Of a stretch of 64,000 nucleotides of DNA, positions 12,286 through 24,141 are shown piece by piece. How positions within the stretch are numbered: the stretch's first letter is position 1; each line of letters starts with the position of its first letter. Made by a program: the position numbers and the translations under genes. Under the pieces are notes generated by a model. It worked only from the letters and a program-made list of their open reading frames with translations, had not been told where the DNA came from and did not search any database. The DNA is from Adiantum capillus-veneris. Taxonomy: Eukaryota > Streptophyta > Polypodiopsida > Polypodiales > Pteridaceae. The stretch is taken from assembly GCA_014529385.2 (NCBI GenBank), contig CM043942.1:51654274-51718273 (forward strand), in the 5' to 3' direction.

Positions 12286-12516
12286 GAGAGCATTGCGACG
12301 GCATGGCAACGGTGAGGTGGTTGAGCGTGGCACGACAGTAGCTCCCTCTTCTTTGCGGCGAGGAATTCTCCACGAAGGTGAGCGTAGGGCGGGAGTGGCA
12401 CACCCTTGCTCTTTTGAGCTTGCTAGATTAGTTTGGTTGTGTGCTTGCATCCATTTGTGGCTCGCACAAAGTGTACGGCAAGTCCCTTGCTTTGACACGT
12501 GCGACAGATGCGCCCA
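11067..12516 (+). repeat. left LTR of Gypsy I
   Basis: It starts TGCTAGCC and ends CCCA four bases before the PBS. The first ~890 bp are shared with 41172-42143. It contains a poly-G run near 11147, a (CT)n at 11291-11331, three GGGC-CGTCGAC-GCCC-type palindromes (11749-11775, 11802-11829, 11866-11892), a TATA box (12121-12128) and a GT/GA tract (12215-12282). The poly-G and palindromes fall in the presumed U3 region. Confidence 0.7.
12121..12128 (+). promoter_or_regulatory. TATA box of Gypsy I LTR
   Basis: TATAAAAG sits about 390 bp before the end of the left LTR, with a pyrimidine-rich stretch 25-40 bp downstream that would suit a start site. It fits the U3/R boundary. Confidence 0.5.
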
Positions 12517-12520
12517 TTTT

Positions 12521-12538
12521 TGGCGCCGCTGTCGGGGA
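12521..12538 (+). other. primer binding site of Gypsy I
   Basis: TGGCGCCGCTGTCGGGGA lies four bases after the LTR end. A TGGCGCCGTTG...GGGGA-type PBS is the established form in Athila/Tat plant elements; the tRNA is not assigned here. The leader from 12539 to 13447 contains no recognisable gene. Confidence 0.75.
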
Positions 12539-14173
12539 AATGCCCTGCACTAAGCTCGAATAGCACTCTATGCTGCTTTGTGGTGCAATGTGAAACGTAG
12601 GAAAGGTAGAGAAAGAAGGCGTGTGGCTGTTGAGAAGGATTTGTGAAGTTTGTTTTTGCTACAGTGTACTATTTTCTGTTAATAAGGTGTTAGTTTTTTG
12701 CTGCAATGTACTGTTTTCTGTTCATAAGGTGTTAGCTTTAAGGTATTAGTATTAGATCTCTAATGTTAGATCTGTAAGGTACAGTAAGTAGATCTATTAG
12801 TTAATTAGTTGTGTGCTAGTGTGTAACGGTAGCTCTATTAGTTGCAAATAGGTAGGTTAAGTGTGTGTGTGCTCACGCGCACAGTGCGACCGCGACAAAT
12901 TTATTCCAAAAAAAAAAGGGTAGGACCGGAATCAGGAACATTCCCCAGGCCCAAGCCCACGCTTAGGCTCAGGCCTTAGTCACTCTTTGCAATTACTTAT
13001 TTTAGCCTCACGTCTAAGTAAAAATTGACCCTTTTGAGGAACATAGGAGCTCGGATAACCAAACGTTGTGTTGTAAAACACACCACAACCCCGTGAGAGA
13101 TACAATCATTTCAAGCTATCACACGCTCTAATCAAAAAATCGATCGTAAAAAGACATTAAAAAACATCAAAATGAGTGAAAAAGGGGTGCAAAACGCCCA
13201 AAAATCCAAGCGGTTAACCTTTGAGGGTATTCGCCGACGCTTGTAGGGTGCCAAAGGCACATGCATCTGCACTCTAGTCGTGTGCTAGAGGCCAAGCAAC
13301 TAGCGAGCATTTCGACTTACGCAAGTTCTCGATATCCACCTACCTTAGGTTCCAGGCCCTAGCGGGAACCTAGGTAGTACCACTCAGGACCCGCATATTA
13401 CGTCTAGTGACTCTTCCTTTGACTACAATGTCATGGAGGGTTACCCAATGTCTAATCCTGATAGCTCAAGGCAAGACATGCATGCCATGGGCCCATGGTC
13501 CGGGCCGAGCGTGCTTAGTCACTAGAAGGAAACCTTTAGTAGAGCCACTCGCTCCGAACATGGAGCTAACAATATAAATGAGGGGGGTGGGGAAGTAAAT
13601 TCTCCATTCATGACCAACGTAAACCGCATGCTCTTGCAGAGTGTGCATGTAAATACTCTATTCACTGCACCCTTTGACTCTTCAGAGCTATTCCAGATTA
13701 TATTACCTGATGGTAGAAGCCTTGCCAAAGTGCAAGAGGTTGAGTGATATATCATTGCGGCTAGGGAAAAGGAAATTGAGAGCTTACGCAAGGTGGAGCA
13801 ACAAAGAGAGTTAAAATAAAAATCCCCTATGTCCATATCCTTGCTAGGAGAGCAATCGAGTGCTCTTGAATTAGTGACCATTAAGGATCAACCCATAGAG
13901 AGCCACATTGCATCTAGTTCAAAGGACACCCATAGCACCTCAATCCTAGATGGAGCGTTCCTAAATGAGAATTGGGAGTACGAACTACAAACTAAAACTC
14001 TAACCGACCTATACACAGGTCACATCTATCACGTGGGTTGGTTAGATGTCCTACAATCCACAACGGGTGTTGCTAGCATAGAGGAAGAACAACAAAGAGT
14101 GTGTGACGTCATCCATAGGGTGATTGAGCTGGAGAGGCAGAACAAAGGAATCCACATGTCTTCAACGGGTCTC

Positions 14174-14400
14174 TGTTACCATATACATGTGGTAGTGATG
14201 TGTGTGAACACACTAGGACCGCCGGGGCATTTTTTCCCTCTTTAGGAGGTTTTTTCCCCCGTGCATTGTATATACGCCCATCACTCTAGGGCTATCAATT
14301 TTTTAATTGCACACTAAGTAACACACTCTCTATTGTGTGCCTTGAGCTTCCTTCATCTTCTCCAAGCTGTGTGTGTTTCTCTGCAACCCTAATTCCAACA
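14174..14400 (+). repeat. 5' LTR of the copia element
   Basis: It begins TGTTACCATATAC and ends TTCCAACA, immediately before the PBS. It matches 30523-30747 at about 96% by eye. GTATATAC near 14269 is a weak TATA candidate. Confidence 0.95.
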
Positions 14401-14402
14401 AT

Positions 14403-14414
14403 TGGTATCAGAGC
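14403..14414 (+). other. copia primer binding site (initiator tRNA-Met type)
   Basis: TGGTATCAGAGC is the standard plant Ty1/copia PBS complementary to initiator tRNA-Met. It starts two bases after the LTR. The leader 14415-14762 has no gene. Confidence 0.95.
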
Positions 14415-15168
14415 AGGTCACGTCCTCCCGGGCTTAGTCGCCAGCTGCTCAAGAACATGCCTGCTCACTTTCTCCGATTTCAGTGAGCTTTGGCAAGCGT
14501 TCGTAGGTCGACAAATATTTTGGGTAAGCTCATAGAGCTTGGTCTGCTCAGAATTTTGATTTGGACTCATTTCGGCCTCCGTTTCCACTACAGGCAGTAC
14601 TGCACATGCTATTTCATCATTTTGTGCAAAATTTTTGTCAGTGCCATTTTTTGCATAACAGGTGCCTTATAGTCTTCTATGGTTTGTGCTATATAGCACA
14701 GGTTGTTCTCGCTCCATTTCTCCTATTTTTGGGCAGTTTTCACATCAAGTGCAGCATTTACCATGGCTGACAACAACAACACAGATGTGTTCAAGATGTT
14801 TGCTGTTGAGGACAGGTTGGATGGGGACAACTACCCTATGTGGGCTTATATGATGCAACATGTTCTTGTGTCAAAGGGTGTCTCGAACATTGTGCAGGGC
14901 ATTGATGTACGTCCTGGTTTTGAGGATGTAGGCGATGTTGAGGATGTTGCAGGTCTTGCTGCAAGGATTGCAGCTGTTAGAGTTGTTTTGCCTACGGCAG
15001 AAGAAGCTTGTTGGGATGTTAAGGATGCGTAGGCTCATGTATTGATTGCGTTGTCTGTGAAGCGCACCATTGTTCCTCACATCCGTTCAACAAAATCTGC
15101 AAAACAGGCTTGGGATATTCTAGCAGGTCTTTATGCAAGCCGCAATGAGGCTAAAATTGCTTTGCTGC

Positions 15169-15427
15169 TGAGGCGGTCCGGGGCGGGCGACAAGAAGAGC
15201 AAGCTCTAGACACCCTTCAAGGCTCCCGTGCTGCTCAGTGGGGCTGGGGCACAACACAACACAAACCAAAACAACAAACCCACAGCCAAATCCCAACTAC
15301 ACAAGGGGCACCACCTAGTTTAAGAGCGAACTAGGACGCAAAAGAGGAGAATCGTTGGAGCAACCCACAAACAAGCAAGGAATTTACACTAACCCTAACA
15401 CCAATGGAACACTCTCACACACTAAAA

Positions 15428-15515
<88 letters not shown>

Positions 15516-17900
15516 TGATCGGGCTGCTTTGAAATGTATCGGCAATGATCAAGCAAACACAACTATATATTTAAGAAAGAGAGAGACAGGAAGAGGGGGT
15601 GCTTGTTGCATTAATACCTTCTTACAAATTTGTCATGACAAATCAAAGTGAGATTAGTATTTGTTCAACATAGCTTGCGTAAATTTCACCACAACACATC
15701 ACAAGAAAAGCCACCCCAATCACTGTCTTAAGGCCAGGGGAGTCCTCTCCACCATGTCGCCCTCTTACAGTATGTGGGATTTATGGCTAGATTGATGACA
15801 ACACCAGAGACAAGCTATCAAGAACTTAACAAAAAACACCAAGACACTTACGCATCATTGTTGTCCATTACTTCACGTTGGAAGGGAGACAAAGTATCCA
15901 AGCTTAGTCCAAATCCACCCTCCTTGATTCAGCAATTGTTTGGGCTTACACTAGTAGGAGAAATGATAGATTTCCTACTCTCAATTGAATGATCACTCTC
16001 TCTCTTACAATGGCATAGTGTTCCCTTGCTAATCCCCTATCACAACACATGCACATGCATAAGACAATGAGCTTCCACTCAAGAGCTCCTTCTAGAGAGG
16101 TTGAGCTTTGCTTCTCAAGCTATAGCATAGTGCTCTTGCTTATGGCTCCCCCTTTTGTGCTAGCTACACCCTCCTTTTATAGCAATTTTGAAGGCTAGGG
16201 TTACTCCTCTAACCATGGTTGGGTTAGATTTTCAGCAATTTATCTAATTTCTTTTGCTTGGAATTATCAAGAAGTTGGTGAAGAAAGAGAGAGGAGAGAA
16301 ATGGAGGTGATAGGACTTTTCATAGTGGGTTAGTGTTAGTAGAGTTAGTATTAATTTACAAATGGAATTGGATATTTACAATGGGAGTATCCATGTAGGA
16401 TACAAATAAAGAAGAAAAAAACTCTTAAGAGGTAAGAAAAGGTGGCTTTCTTACAAAGTTGATGCTCCAAGTGTCTTGAGTAGGGCCGATTTTGACGCTT
16501 GTTGACGGTCCACTAGCTTTGACGGTACATTTTTTCTCCACTCTTGACCTTCCTTGAGAGACAAGGTAATTGAAGCTGAGTAATCAACCACCATGATGCT
16601 GTCTTTTAAGAGAAGAGGCTGAATTTTGTGGTTTTTTTGATAGATATGGGTAATTTGGAGGAGGAAAAATGAGACTAGGTGGTCAATTTTGGAATGGAAT
16701 TGTGTGTGAGAGGTATGAGTTCACCATGGTTTCTCTTATTCCTCAAGGTTGAGGAGAAGGTGAGTAGTGTGCAGAGAGGAGTGGTGAGAGAGATGGGGAT
16801 GATGAGTGGAGAAGTGTGTGTGAAAGAGGAAAATGATAAAGTGGAAGAGAGAGTGTGGCTGCATAGCATGGGAAAATTGAGGTCCACTAAAAAAATCATA
16901 GCTCACAGCTCGTAGCTCAAAAAAATATAAAAAAAATTGAGGCAAAAGTTCAGCCCACGAGCTACAACTTTTGTTTTATCACCTTTTCAAATTCGGAGAG
17001 CAAGTGAACTTTAAAAATTCAGCAAAACCGACCGTTTTTTTCCACTGCAAAGGTCCTTGTGGGGTCCTTCTTTGGATGATTCTTTTGAATACCTCCAAGA
17101 GTGAGCCCTCCATAGTGCATGTATGCATGCCACCTACCCTTGACCTTATTTGGTAGGTCTATAATTGAAGATATTTTTGAGATTAGGATATAAGTGAATA
17201 GTACAACTAAGAAAATCAAATATTGAGGGGTCTAAAAAATATGTACATGTCAAATATAAATAATATAAGTGGAAAAAATATAAAGGGGTCAAAAGAAATC
17301 TCTCTCATTATGAGGCTACCATAAAAAGATAAATATTTTTGGTGTTCTAATTTTTTAGAAAAAAACAAAATAGATGTAGGAAGGGAAAAATCAAAATAGT
17401 GAAAAAATATACACATAAATAAAACTAGTTTTTTTGGATTTTGTTGGGGTGGAGTTACACCAAATATAAGAGAAGCTTACATGAAAATATTTTTATATGG
17501 AATAAAGAGTATGAAAAATGGTAAGAAAAAATTGTGGTAATGGTGAGGCAATGTACAGAGCATAAATAACACACACCTAGGTAGAAATATTTAAATAAAT
17601 ACCAAAATAATTATGAAAAAATATTTTATTTAGGTCCTATATATAAAGAAATATTTACATACGCATGGGCCATAATATACTTATATATATATATATATTT
17701 TTTTTAATTATTATTTTTTGGCTCAACTAGCCCAATGACTAGCTAATTGAGGGTTTTTTAAGAAGATATGGGAAAAGTCCCGTGACTCACGCACGCCTAT
17801 GTACAGTGAAAGGGTAGGGATAGCCACAGTGTTTGGGTGATTTTGGTAGGGTGAGGTAACTCACTGTGGTAATTACAAAGAGCCGAAAAAACGGCTATCA
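15169..17900 (-). repeat. 3' LTR of Gypsy II (left copy)
   Basis: It includes an 82-bp (GA)n at 15431-15512, a TATA-type motif (CCTTTTATA on the plus strand at 16173-16181) and a short AT tract near 17681-17697. Compared with the right copy the GA tract is about twice as long and the AT tract much shorter, while the rest is nearly identical. Confidence 0.95.
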
Positions 17901-17923
17901 TTAGCCCTCCCCCTGGATGATGG
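17901..17923 (-). other. polypurine tract of Gypsy II
   Basis: In the sense (minus) direction CAGGGGGAGGGCTAA directly precedes the 3' LTR start TGATAGCC. It lies within 28 bases after the gag-pol stop at 17929-17931. Confidence 0.9.
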
Positions 17924-17928
17924 TATAT

Positions 17929-20900
17929 TCATGTACCATCATAGAGCATCTTTTCCAAAGAGAGTGCTTCAGAGTCCTTGACAAGATCTTCATTGTTTGG
18001 CCCCTCAGAATTTTGGTTGGAGTTACACTCATGCTTCATGTAACAATACTTACATGAGACAGCGGCCTTTGGGCAGATCTTTGGTAGATACTTTGGTAGA
18101 AGGCGACTCAAATAGGGCTTCAAGCGATACCCGTTTACCTTCCTGGAGTGCTCTTTACCATTCAAGTCCATAAGCTGATAGTAACTAGAATTGAAAGCCT
18201 TCTTGACTATGTATGGCCGTTGCCATCTAGTTTCAAACTTGGCATCAAAACGATTGTCAAGTCGATTGTCATACCTTAGCACAAGCTCTCCTTCCTTGAT
18301 GCCTTTGTCCTTCAGTTTCTTGTCGTGCGTTTCTTTCGCTTGTGTGGCTTTCCTCTTGTAGCACTCATATGCTGCTTCTCTTTTCCACTCAAGCTCAGCT
18401 AAGGTAAGAAGTCGATCCATCCATGCTTCTTGATCATCTTGTGCTGATTTTCCATGAAGTCACATTGTTGGAATGTTTAGTTCAATTGGCTGTAAAGCCT
18501 CTTGACCATAGACCAAGTGAAATGGTGTGAACTCCGTGGTTTCCCTATATGTGGTTCGATACGCCCACAAGGCACCATCCAAGAAGTCATCCCACAACTT
18601 TGTCTTGTTTTTCACCATCTTTCTAATGATGCCTGTAATGACACCATTAGCTTTTTCTACCAAACCATTTGATTGGGGATAGTAGGTTGTACTGTGACGA
18701 TGTAGAATGTGAAGTTATTCACAGACTTCTGTGAGCAATCCCTTTCTAAACCCTGGACCATTATCAGAAACAATCTCCAAAGGTGTGCCAAATCTACAAC
18801 AAATGTGAGTGTAGACGAATTTGCTCACTGTCCTCTCATTTACCTTTGCCACACTTTGTGCTTCCACCCACCTAGTCATATAGTCTACAGCCACTAGAAT
18901 GTAGAGTTTACCATTTTTTGTCCTAGGTAGAGGACCCATAGCATCAATGCCCCACTTTTCAAACGGTCCATTTGCAAGCACGATTTGCCTTGGACCATAA
19001 ACCAATCTTCTATTCCCATTTACCTGACAATTGTGAAAACTTTTACACCAATGTTGGACATCCACATGCAGACTTGGCCAAACATACCCCGCAAGCAAAA
19101 TCTTCTTCACAGTTAATTCTTGGGCAAAATGACCACCACATGCTTCTTCATGCAAAACTTTTAGAATGGCTGGAATTTCCTCAATAGTTGGTACTCTTCT
19201 GCATACTTGATCCCTCCCTCTTTGATAGAGGGAGCCTTCTAGGAAGAGATATGCGCTTGCCTTCTTCACGAGTCTCCTCTTCTAAGCCTTCGTGAAGTCT
19301 TGTGGAAACTCGCCCTCCAAAATGTAGCTAATAATGGGAGTCAATGACTCCAATCCCTGGTATCTCGGCTGCTTGACAGTTGCTGCCACCATGATGACCT
19401 GCACTTCTTTCTCAACACATGTAACTACTTGCTGTGCAAGTAAATCGGCATCTTCATTCTGTTTCCTAGGAATATGATATAGTTGCACTTCTTCAAACTG
19501 ATTAAACATCTTACGAATGGCATGAACTTTTGTCCTTAAGCTTTTATTCTTGCATGCCCAAATGCCTAAAATCTGTTTAACAATGAGAAGTGCATCTCCC
19601 TTTACCATGAGACGTTTTATCCCTTGGCCAATGCACATCTTCAAACCATGAAGTAGAGTGTCATATTCTGCTTCATTGTTGCTAGCTGAACTTGGTAGAT
19701 TGAACTTCTCTTTCATGACCACCTCTCCACTTGGGTTGAGCAACACTAGCCCTCCCCCTGCTTTTCCTGTGGCTCGACAAAAAGCTCCATCAAAGAACAA
19801 GGTAAAAGCATTAGGAATACTTTTTGGTGGTGGCAATGGTAGGGTCTTTACTTCAGGCACCTTAATCTCCTTTTCGTGCACCCTATAAGTGAGAATCCCT
19901 GCCAATTGTGCACGCACACTATCTTCTACCTTGAAAGAGTATTGAAACTCTTGCAACTCCATAATCCACTTTGAGATCCTAGTACTAAGATTCATTTGAG
20001 ATGACACCCAAGGGAACAAATTTTCTGCAGTGAGAATTACAAAAGGTTTTGGTAGCAGGTAGGATCTAAACTTTCTCACCGCAAACATGAGAGAAAGCAT
20101 CATGAGTTCTGCTTCTGTGTAGTCTCTCTCCAAAGCATTCATGACCCTACTAGCAAAGTACATGGGTCGCATCCTTGTACTGTGGGGATCTTGTTGTAGC
20201 AACACGGCACCAATTGTTTCCCTTCCAACACTAGAGCTAACAAAGAATGTGTACTCCCAACAAGGAGGCATGAGTGTTGGTAGCTCTGACAAAATGACTT
20301 TAATGTTACAAAAATACTCTTCAAGCTCATCAGACCATGCAAATTCTACTTGTTGTGTCAACTTTTGCAAAGGATGAAGCAACTCCGAGGCTAAGTGAAT
20401 GAAGCATGACATATACTTCACCTTCTGAATGAAAGAGATGACCTCCTTAAGACTCTTCGGTGATGGGAGCTCAATAAGAGCCTTCGCCTTTGAAGGATCC
20501 ACCTCAATGCCTTTATAGGAAACCTTGTGACCGAGCAAGATCACTTCATCCTCACCTATGTGGCACTTGTCGGGGTTGAGTTGACCTCCCATGTCATAGA
20601 GCTTCTTTAAACCTTCTTCTACCCTTTGTAGATGCAATGATTTTGAGCTATAAATACAGAAATCATCAATGAACACCCTAATTGACTTTCCAAAGAATGC
20701 TTGAAACACCATGTTCATGAAACGTTGGAATGTTGCAGGAGCATTTGTCAGACCAAATGGCATGACTCTAAAAGCATAACAACCCCAAGGAGTGATAAAG
20801 GTTGTTTTCAATTGATCCTCCAATGCAATCCCTATTTGAAAGTAACCTGAGTAGCCATCACACACAGTGTACTTCTCATGACCAGCTACCTCATTTAGTA

Positions 20901-23217
20901 TCTCATCCTGAAATGGGAGGGGAAAGTGATCTCTTTTTGTTGCCTCATTGAGTGGACGGTAATCCACACACACCCTCCACTTTCCGTTTTTCTTAGGAGT
21001 GACAACAACGGGAGAGACCCACTCTGAATTCTCCACTGGATAAATGAACCCTGCTGCTAGAAGATTTCTTACCTCCTTGAGTAAAGCCTGCTCCTTGATG
21101 ACTCCTAGCCTTCGTAGCTTCTGAGCCTTAGGTGTGGCCTCTAGCTTCAACTCAATTTTGTGTTGAACAGCATCTACTCCACGCACATCGGTGTAGTCTT
21201 TAGCAAAAAGCCTAGGAAACTTCCTTAGCACACATTTGAACTCCTCTCTTTCATCCTTTGTAAGTGTTGGTGATAACATACCTTCTAACATTCCTTCATC
21301 TTCCACCTTTTGGTTCTCTTGGGAACCTACCTCTTCCAAACCTTGACAAGAGGTCTCTTGGTTGCTTGGCTTAAACCTTACCCCCATGACTTCGATGGAA
21401 GACTCCTCTTCAGTAATGCTGCTGCTACTTTCTTCTTCTGAAGTGCTATCGGTCCAACCTTCTTCCGTCTCACTTTGAGATGATTCTTCATGGAGCTCCT
21501 CTTGGCGTTGCTCCTTCATGTCAAAGACAACCTTCTTATGATTGTCATTCCTGCAAATTAATTTCCCACTCTCCCAATCCTGCAAAGCTCGCATTTTCAT
21601 TAGCCATGGTCTTCCTAGGATAAATGGATAACCACTTCCCTTGGTCAACATAACATAAAAATCCACCACTTTCTTAATGCCAAAGGCCTCTACAAAGACA
21701 TTTTTACAAATGCCTACACACCTAGCCTTGCTATTGTTTGCCATCTTGACTTTGATTTCAGGTGTCTCCTGGATGTGCATGCCTAGTCTTTGCATGAGTC
21801 CCTCTGTCATGATGCAAATTTGTGCACCCCCATCCACTAGACCTTTCCTAACCAATCTTCCTTTGATGTAACAGTCTAGCACTGGTGTAATGTCCTCATT
21901 CATTTCAGCTTGTGCAATTTTTACAACAGGCACACTCTCTTTTACCTTTCTCCTAGTGCTAACTGCCCTTGTTAAATCCCTCCTAACTTGTGGACATAAT
22001 GCAAGAAATTGAGGCCATGAAATATCAGGACCCTTACCTCGCATGTCTTCCAACAGGTTGTATGGAGCCATACCATGTCCAAGAGGGAAGTCTTGGAGAT
22101 TGATACGACGTCGAGTTCTCTTGGTTTCCTTGGTTTCCTTGGTTTCCTTTGCCTTCTTGCCTTGTCTATGGTCACTCTGTGATGTGACTCCTTCTTTCTC
22201 TTTACCTTTTCCTCGGCCACGCTTAATTCCATTGGCTTCCATGTCAACCTCATTTGAATTTGTCACCTCTACCACATGCACATTTGGATCTGGCAAAGGT
22301 GGAACTCCTTCTACCCCTTGTGGAGGTGGTCTTGGTCCATTTGGCCTTTGTAGAAGCCTTGGTTGTTGACCAATTCCTTCACCTGCATTCATCACTGGGT
22401 AATTCAAGTTAGGTCTCCCTGGCTCTCCACGGGGCCAAGGACAATTATACATCCCATGTCCAGACTCTCCGCAATTCCAACATTGCAAGACTCTCCTAGT
22501 TCGTGGCTCTCGCTCTTCAGACTTCTTTGCTTGTCCCTTTGGACCTACAGCTTGTGCAAGGTGAATTGACAGGTTGCTTAAAGATTCGTTTAACTTCTCA
22601 ATTACTTCCGCCGTTACCTCAGGAAGCTCCCTCGATGTTGATGCTTGTGACTTACCTTTGGGTCTAAGACCTTCTATTGGAACCTCTCCCCTTAAGCACT
22701 TGAGTTTCCTATACTTCTCAGCAGCCCTAGTTTCAGCTGCATCAAACGTAGCAGGTGCACCCGCCTCAACTTTTACCTTAAGGTCAGGAAAGAGTCCGGC
22801 TATGAACCTCTCCTTCTTTAAAAATTCTGCACCATCACCAGGGTTAGCAACATTTCGTATCCATAGAGCCCAAAGACGTAGAAACTCTTGCTTGTACAAG
22901 TAGTAGTCATCTAAGTCTTTTTGCTTATGAGAAACAATGTCTTGCCATAGTTTTTGAGTGTTTTGGGGATCAAAGAAGTATCTCTTAAAACGATTCAAAA
23001 CTTCTGTGTAATTCCCCTTAACTTCCTCAGGCAAAGAGTCAAACCAAGTACTAGCGTCTTTCCTAAGGACCACCTCAAACATTTCTACACGTTCTTGATC
23101 GGTTACTATCCTCTTGATACGGCAAGACATCTTGAAATTTGCTAAAAATAATTCTGCATCCTCTCCAGGCTCTCCAAAGAAAAGAGGATATCCAGACATT
23201 TGGCGTTGGCTTTCCAT
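17929..23217 (-). pseudogene. gag-pol polyprotein of Gypsy II (three in-frame stops)
   Basis: One frame of 1763 codons with no frameshift. Domains by residue: retrotransposon gag (about 20-180), zinc knuckle CWNCGESGHGMYNC (about 244-257), protease with DGG in place of the usual DSG/DTG (near 460), RT with IDDFCIYS (near 848), gypsy RNase H, then a second archaeal-type RNase H (FDGAF near 1140, NNEAEYD, KGDALL, NEDADLLA near 1255). The integrase H/C zinc region follows (about 1355-1398), then a D-D-E core (GIDAMGP, VSDNGPG, QSNGLVEKANG, near 1422, 1485 and 1519) and a C-terminal tail without a chromodomain. Stops are TAG at 19282, TAA at 18715 and TGA at 18460. The first 1311 codons, gag to second RNase H, are uninterrupted. 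Confidence 0.95.
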
Positions 23218-23302
23218 TGAATTGATTTCAAAGTGACACCCGTTTTTGTTTTTCTTTCTTAAAAAGATTTACACAATAATGTTTTCTAGCTTGCAATCTA
23301 TT

Positions 23303-23521
23303 CTACAACAAAATAAAGATATTCACATCAAATGACCTATGATAATCAATAAGAGGTAGGATGACAGGGTTTGGTGATGCGAGAATTTCTCCTACTCTTT
23401 GGGCACCAAACATGAACACCATACGTTGTTGAAAATGGATTTTCCTACTAATTGCAATGTTTATTCTAATGTGTGGAGTAAAATGAAAGGGAAAAACCTC
23501 TATTCCTGGGCCATTATCCAT
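23303..23521 (-). CDS. small leader ORF, type B, of Gypsy II
   Basis: 72 codons, ATG to stop, ending 85 bp before the gag-pol start. It aligns with its neighbour (type A): both have h-x-S-x-K-h-x-FQ, a central hhG-x-x-R-h-x-EI, an NP-h-ILPLI block and a C-terminal SFDV-x-IF-h-L. The Met start is MDNGPGIEVFPFHF. A decayed paralogue is at 32605-32778. No known domain is recognised. It is predicted to be a small alpha/beta peptide with a hydrophobic C-terminus. Position between PBS and gag suggests a leader protein or upstream ORF affecting gag translation. Confidence 0.5.
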   Translation of the reverse strand: MDNGPGIEVFPFHFTPHIRINIAISRKIHFQQRMVFMFGAQRVGEILASPNPVILPLIDYHRSFDVNIFILL

Positions 23522-23542
23522 GGCCTATGCATGTCCTAATGC

Positions 23543-23755
23543 TTAAAACAAAACAAAAATATAGACGTCGAAACTAAGGTCGTACCTAATGAGAGGCAAA
23601 ATAAAAGGATTTACTGAAGCGTTTATCTCGGCCAACCTAAGAGGACCTAAAATTCTACGAATGACACGTTGAAATTGCAACTTAGTACTAACAATTATGT
23701 GTACCTTTTGCCTTGCAATGGGAATGAAGGGATCATACAAATCTTCGTGATTCAT
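23543..23755 (-). CDS. small leader ORF, type A, of Gypsy II
   Basis: 70 codons, starting MNHEDLYDPFIPIARQ and ending with a hydrophobic FDVYIFVLF. It lies about 60 bp after the PBS and 21 bp before the type B ORF. It is a paralogue of type B and a close homologue of the ORF at 32852-33064 (shared STKLQFQR, NPFILPLIRYD). Intact ends, a conserved pattern and a second copy in another element argue against a chance ORF. Function unknown. Confidence 0.55.
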   Translation of the reverse strand: MNHEDLYDPFIPIARQKVHIIVSTKLQFQRVIRRILGPLRLAEINASVNPFILPLIRYDLSFDVYIFVLF

Positions 23756-23812
23756 GCAAACTACTTGACTATGCTAAAGGTTGAGCCTTCACAAAACATA
23801 CACAAGCCTGTT

Positions 23813-23830
23813 CCTCAGTGGGGGCACCAA
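23813..23830 (-). other. primer binding site of Gypsy II
   Basis: In the sense direction TTGGTGCCCCCACTGAGG follows the 5' LTR end after two or three bases. The 3' CCA-complementary TGG is present; the tRNA is not assigned. Confidence 0.7.
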
Positions 23831-23832
23831 TT

Positions 23833-24091
23833 TGAGGCGGTCTGGGGCGGGCGACAAGAAGAGCAACCTCTAGACACCCTTCAAGGCTCCCGTGCTGCTC
23901 AATGGGGCTGGGGCACAACACAACACAAACCAAAACAACAAACCCACAGCCAAATCCCAACTACACAAGGGGCACCACCTAGTTTAAGAGCGAACTAGGA
24001 CGCAAAAGAGGAGAATCGTTGGAGCAACCCACAAACAAGCAAGGAATTTACACTAACCCTAACACCAATGGAACACTCTCACACACTAAAA

Positions 24092-24141
<50 letters not shown>

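Noticed and set aside
12139-12553. Open frames on both strands with Ser/Leu, Thr/His or Cys/Val runs
   Set aside because: They are read across (GT)n/(GA)n microsatellite and have no coding signature; they sit within the Gypsy I LTR.
14403-14420. tRNA-like sequence TGGTATCAGAGC
   Set aside because: It is the copia primer binding site, complementary to a tRNA 3' end, not a tRNA gene.
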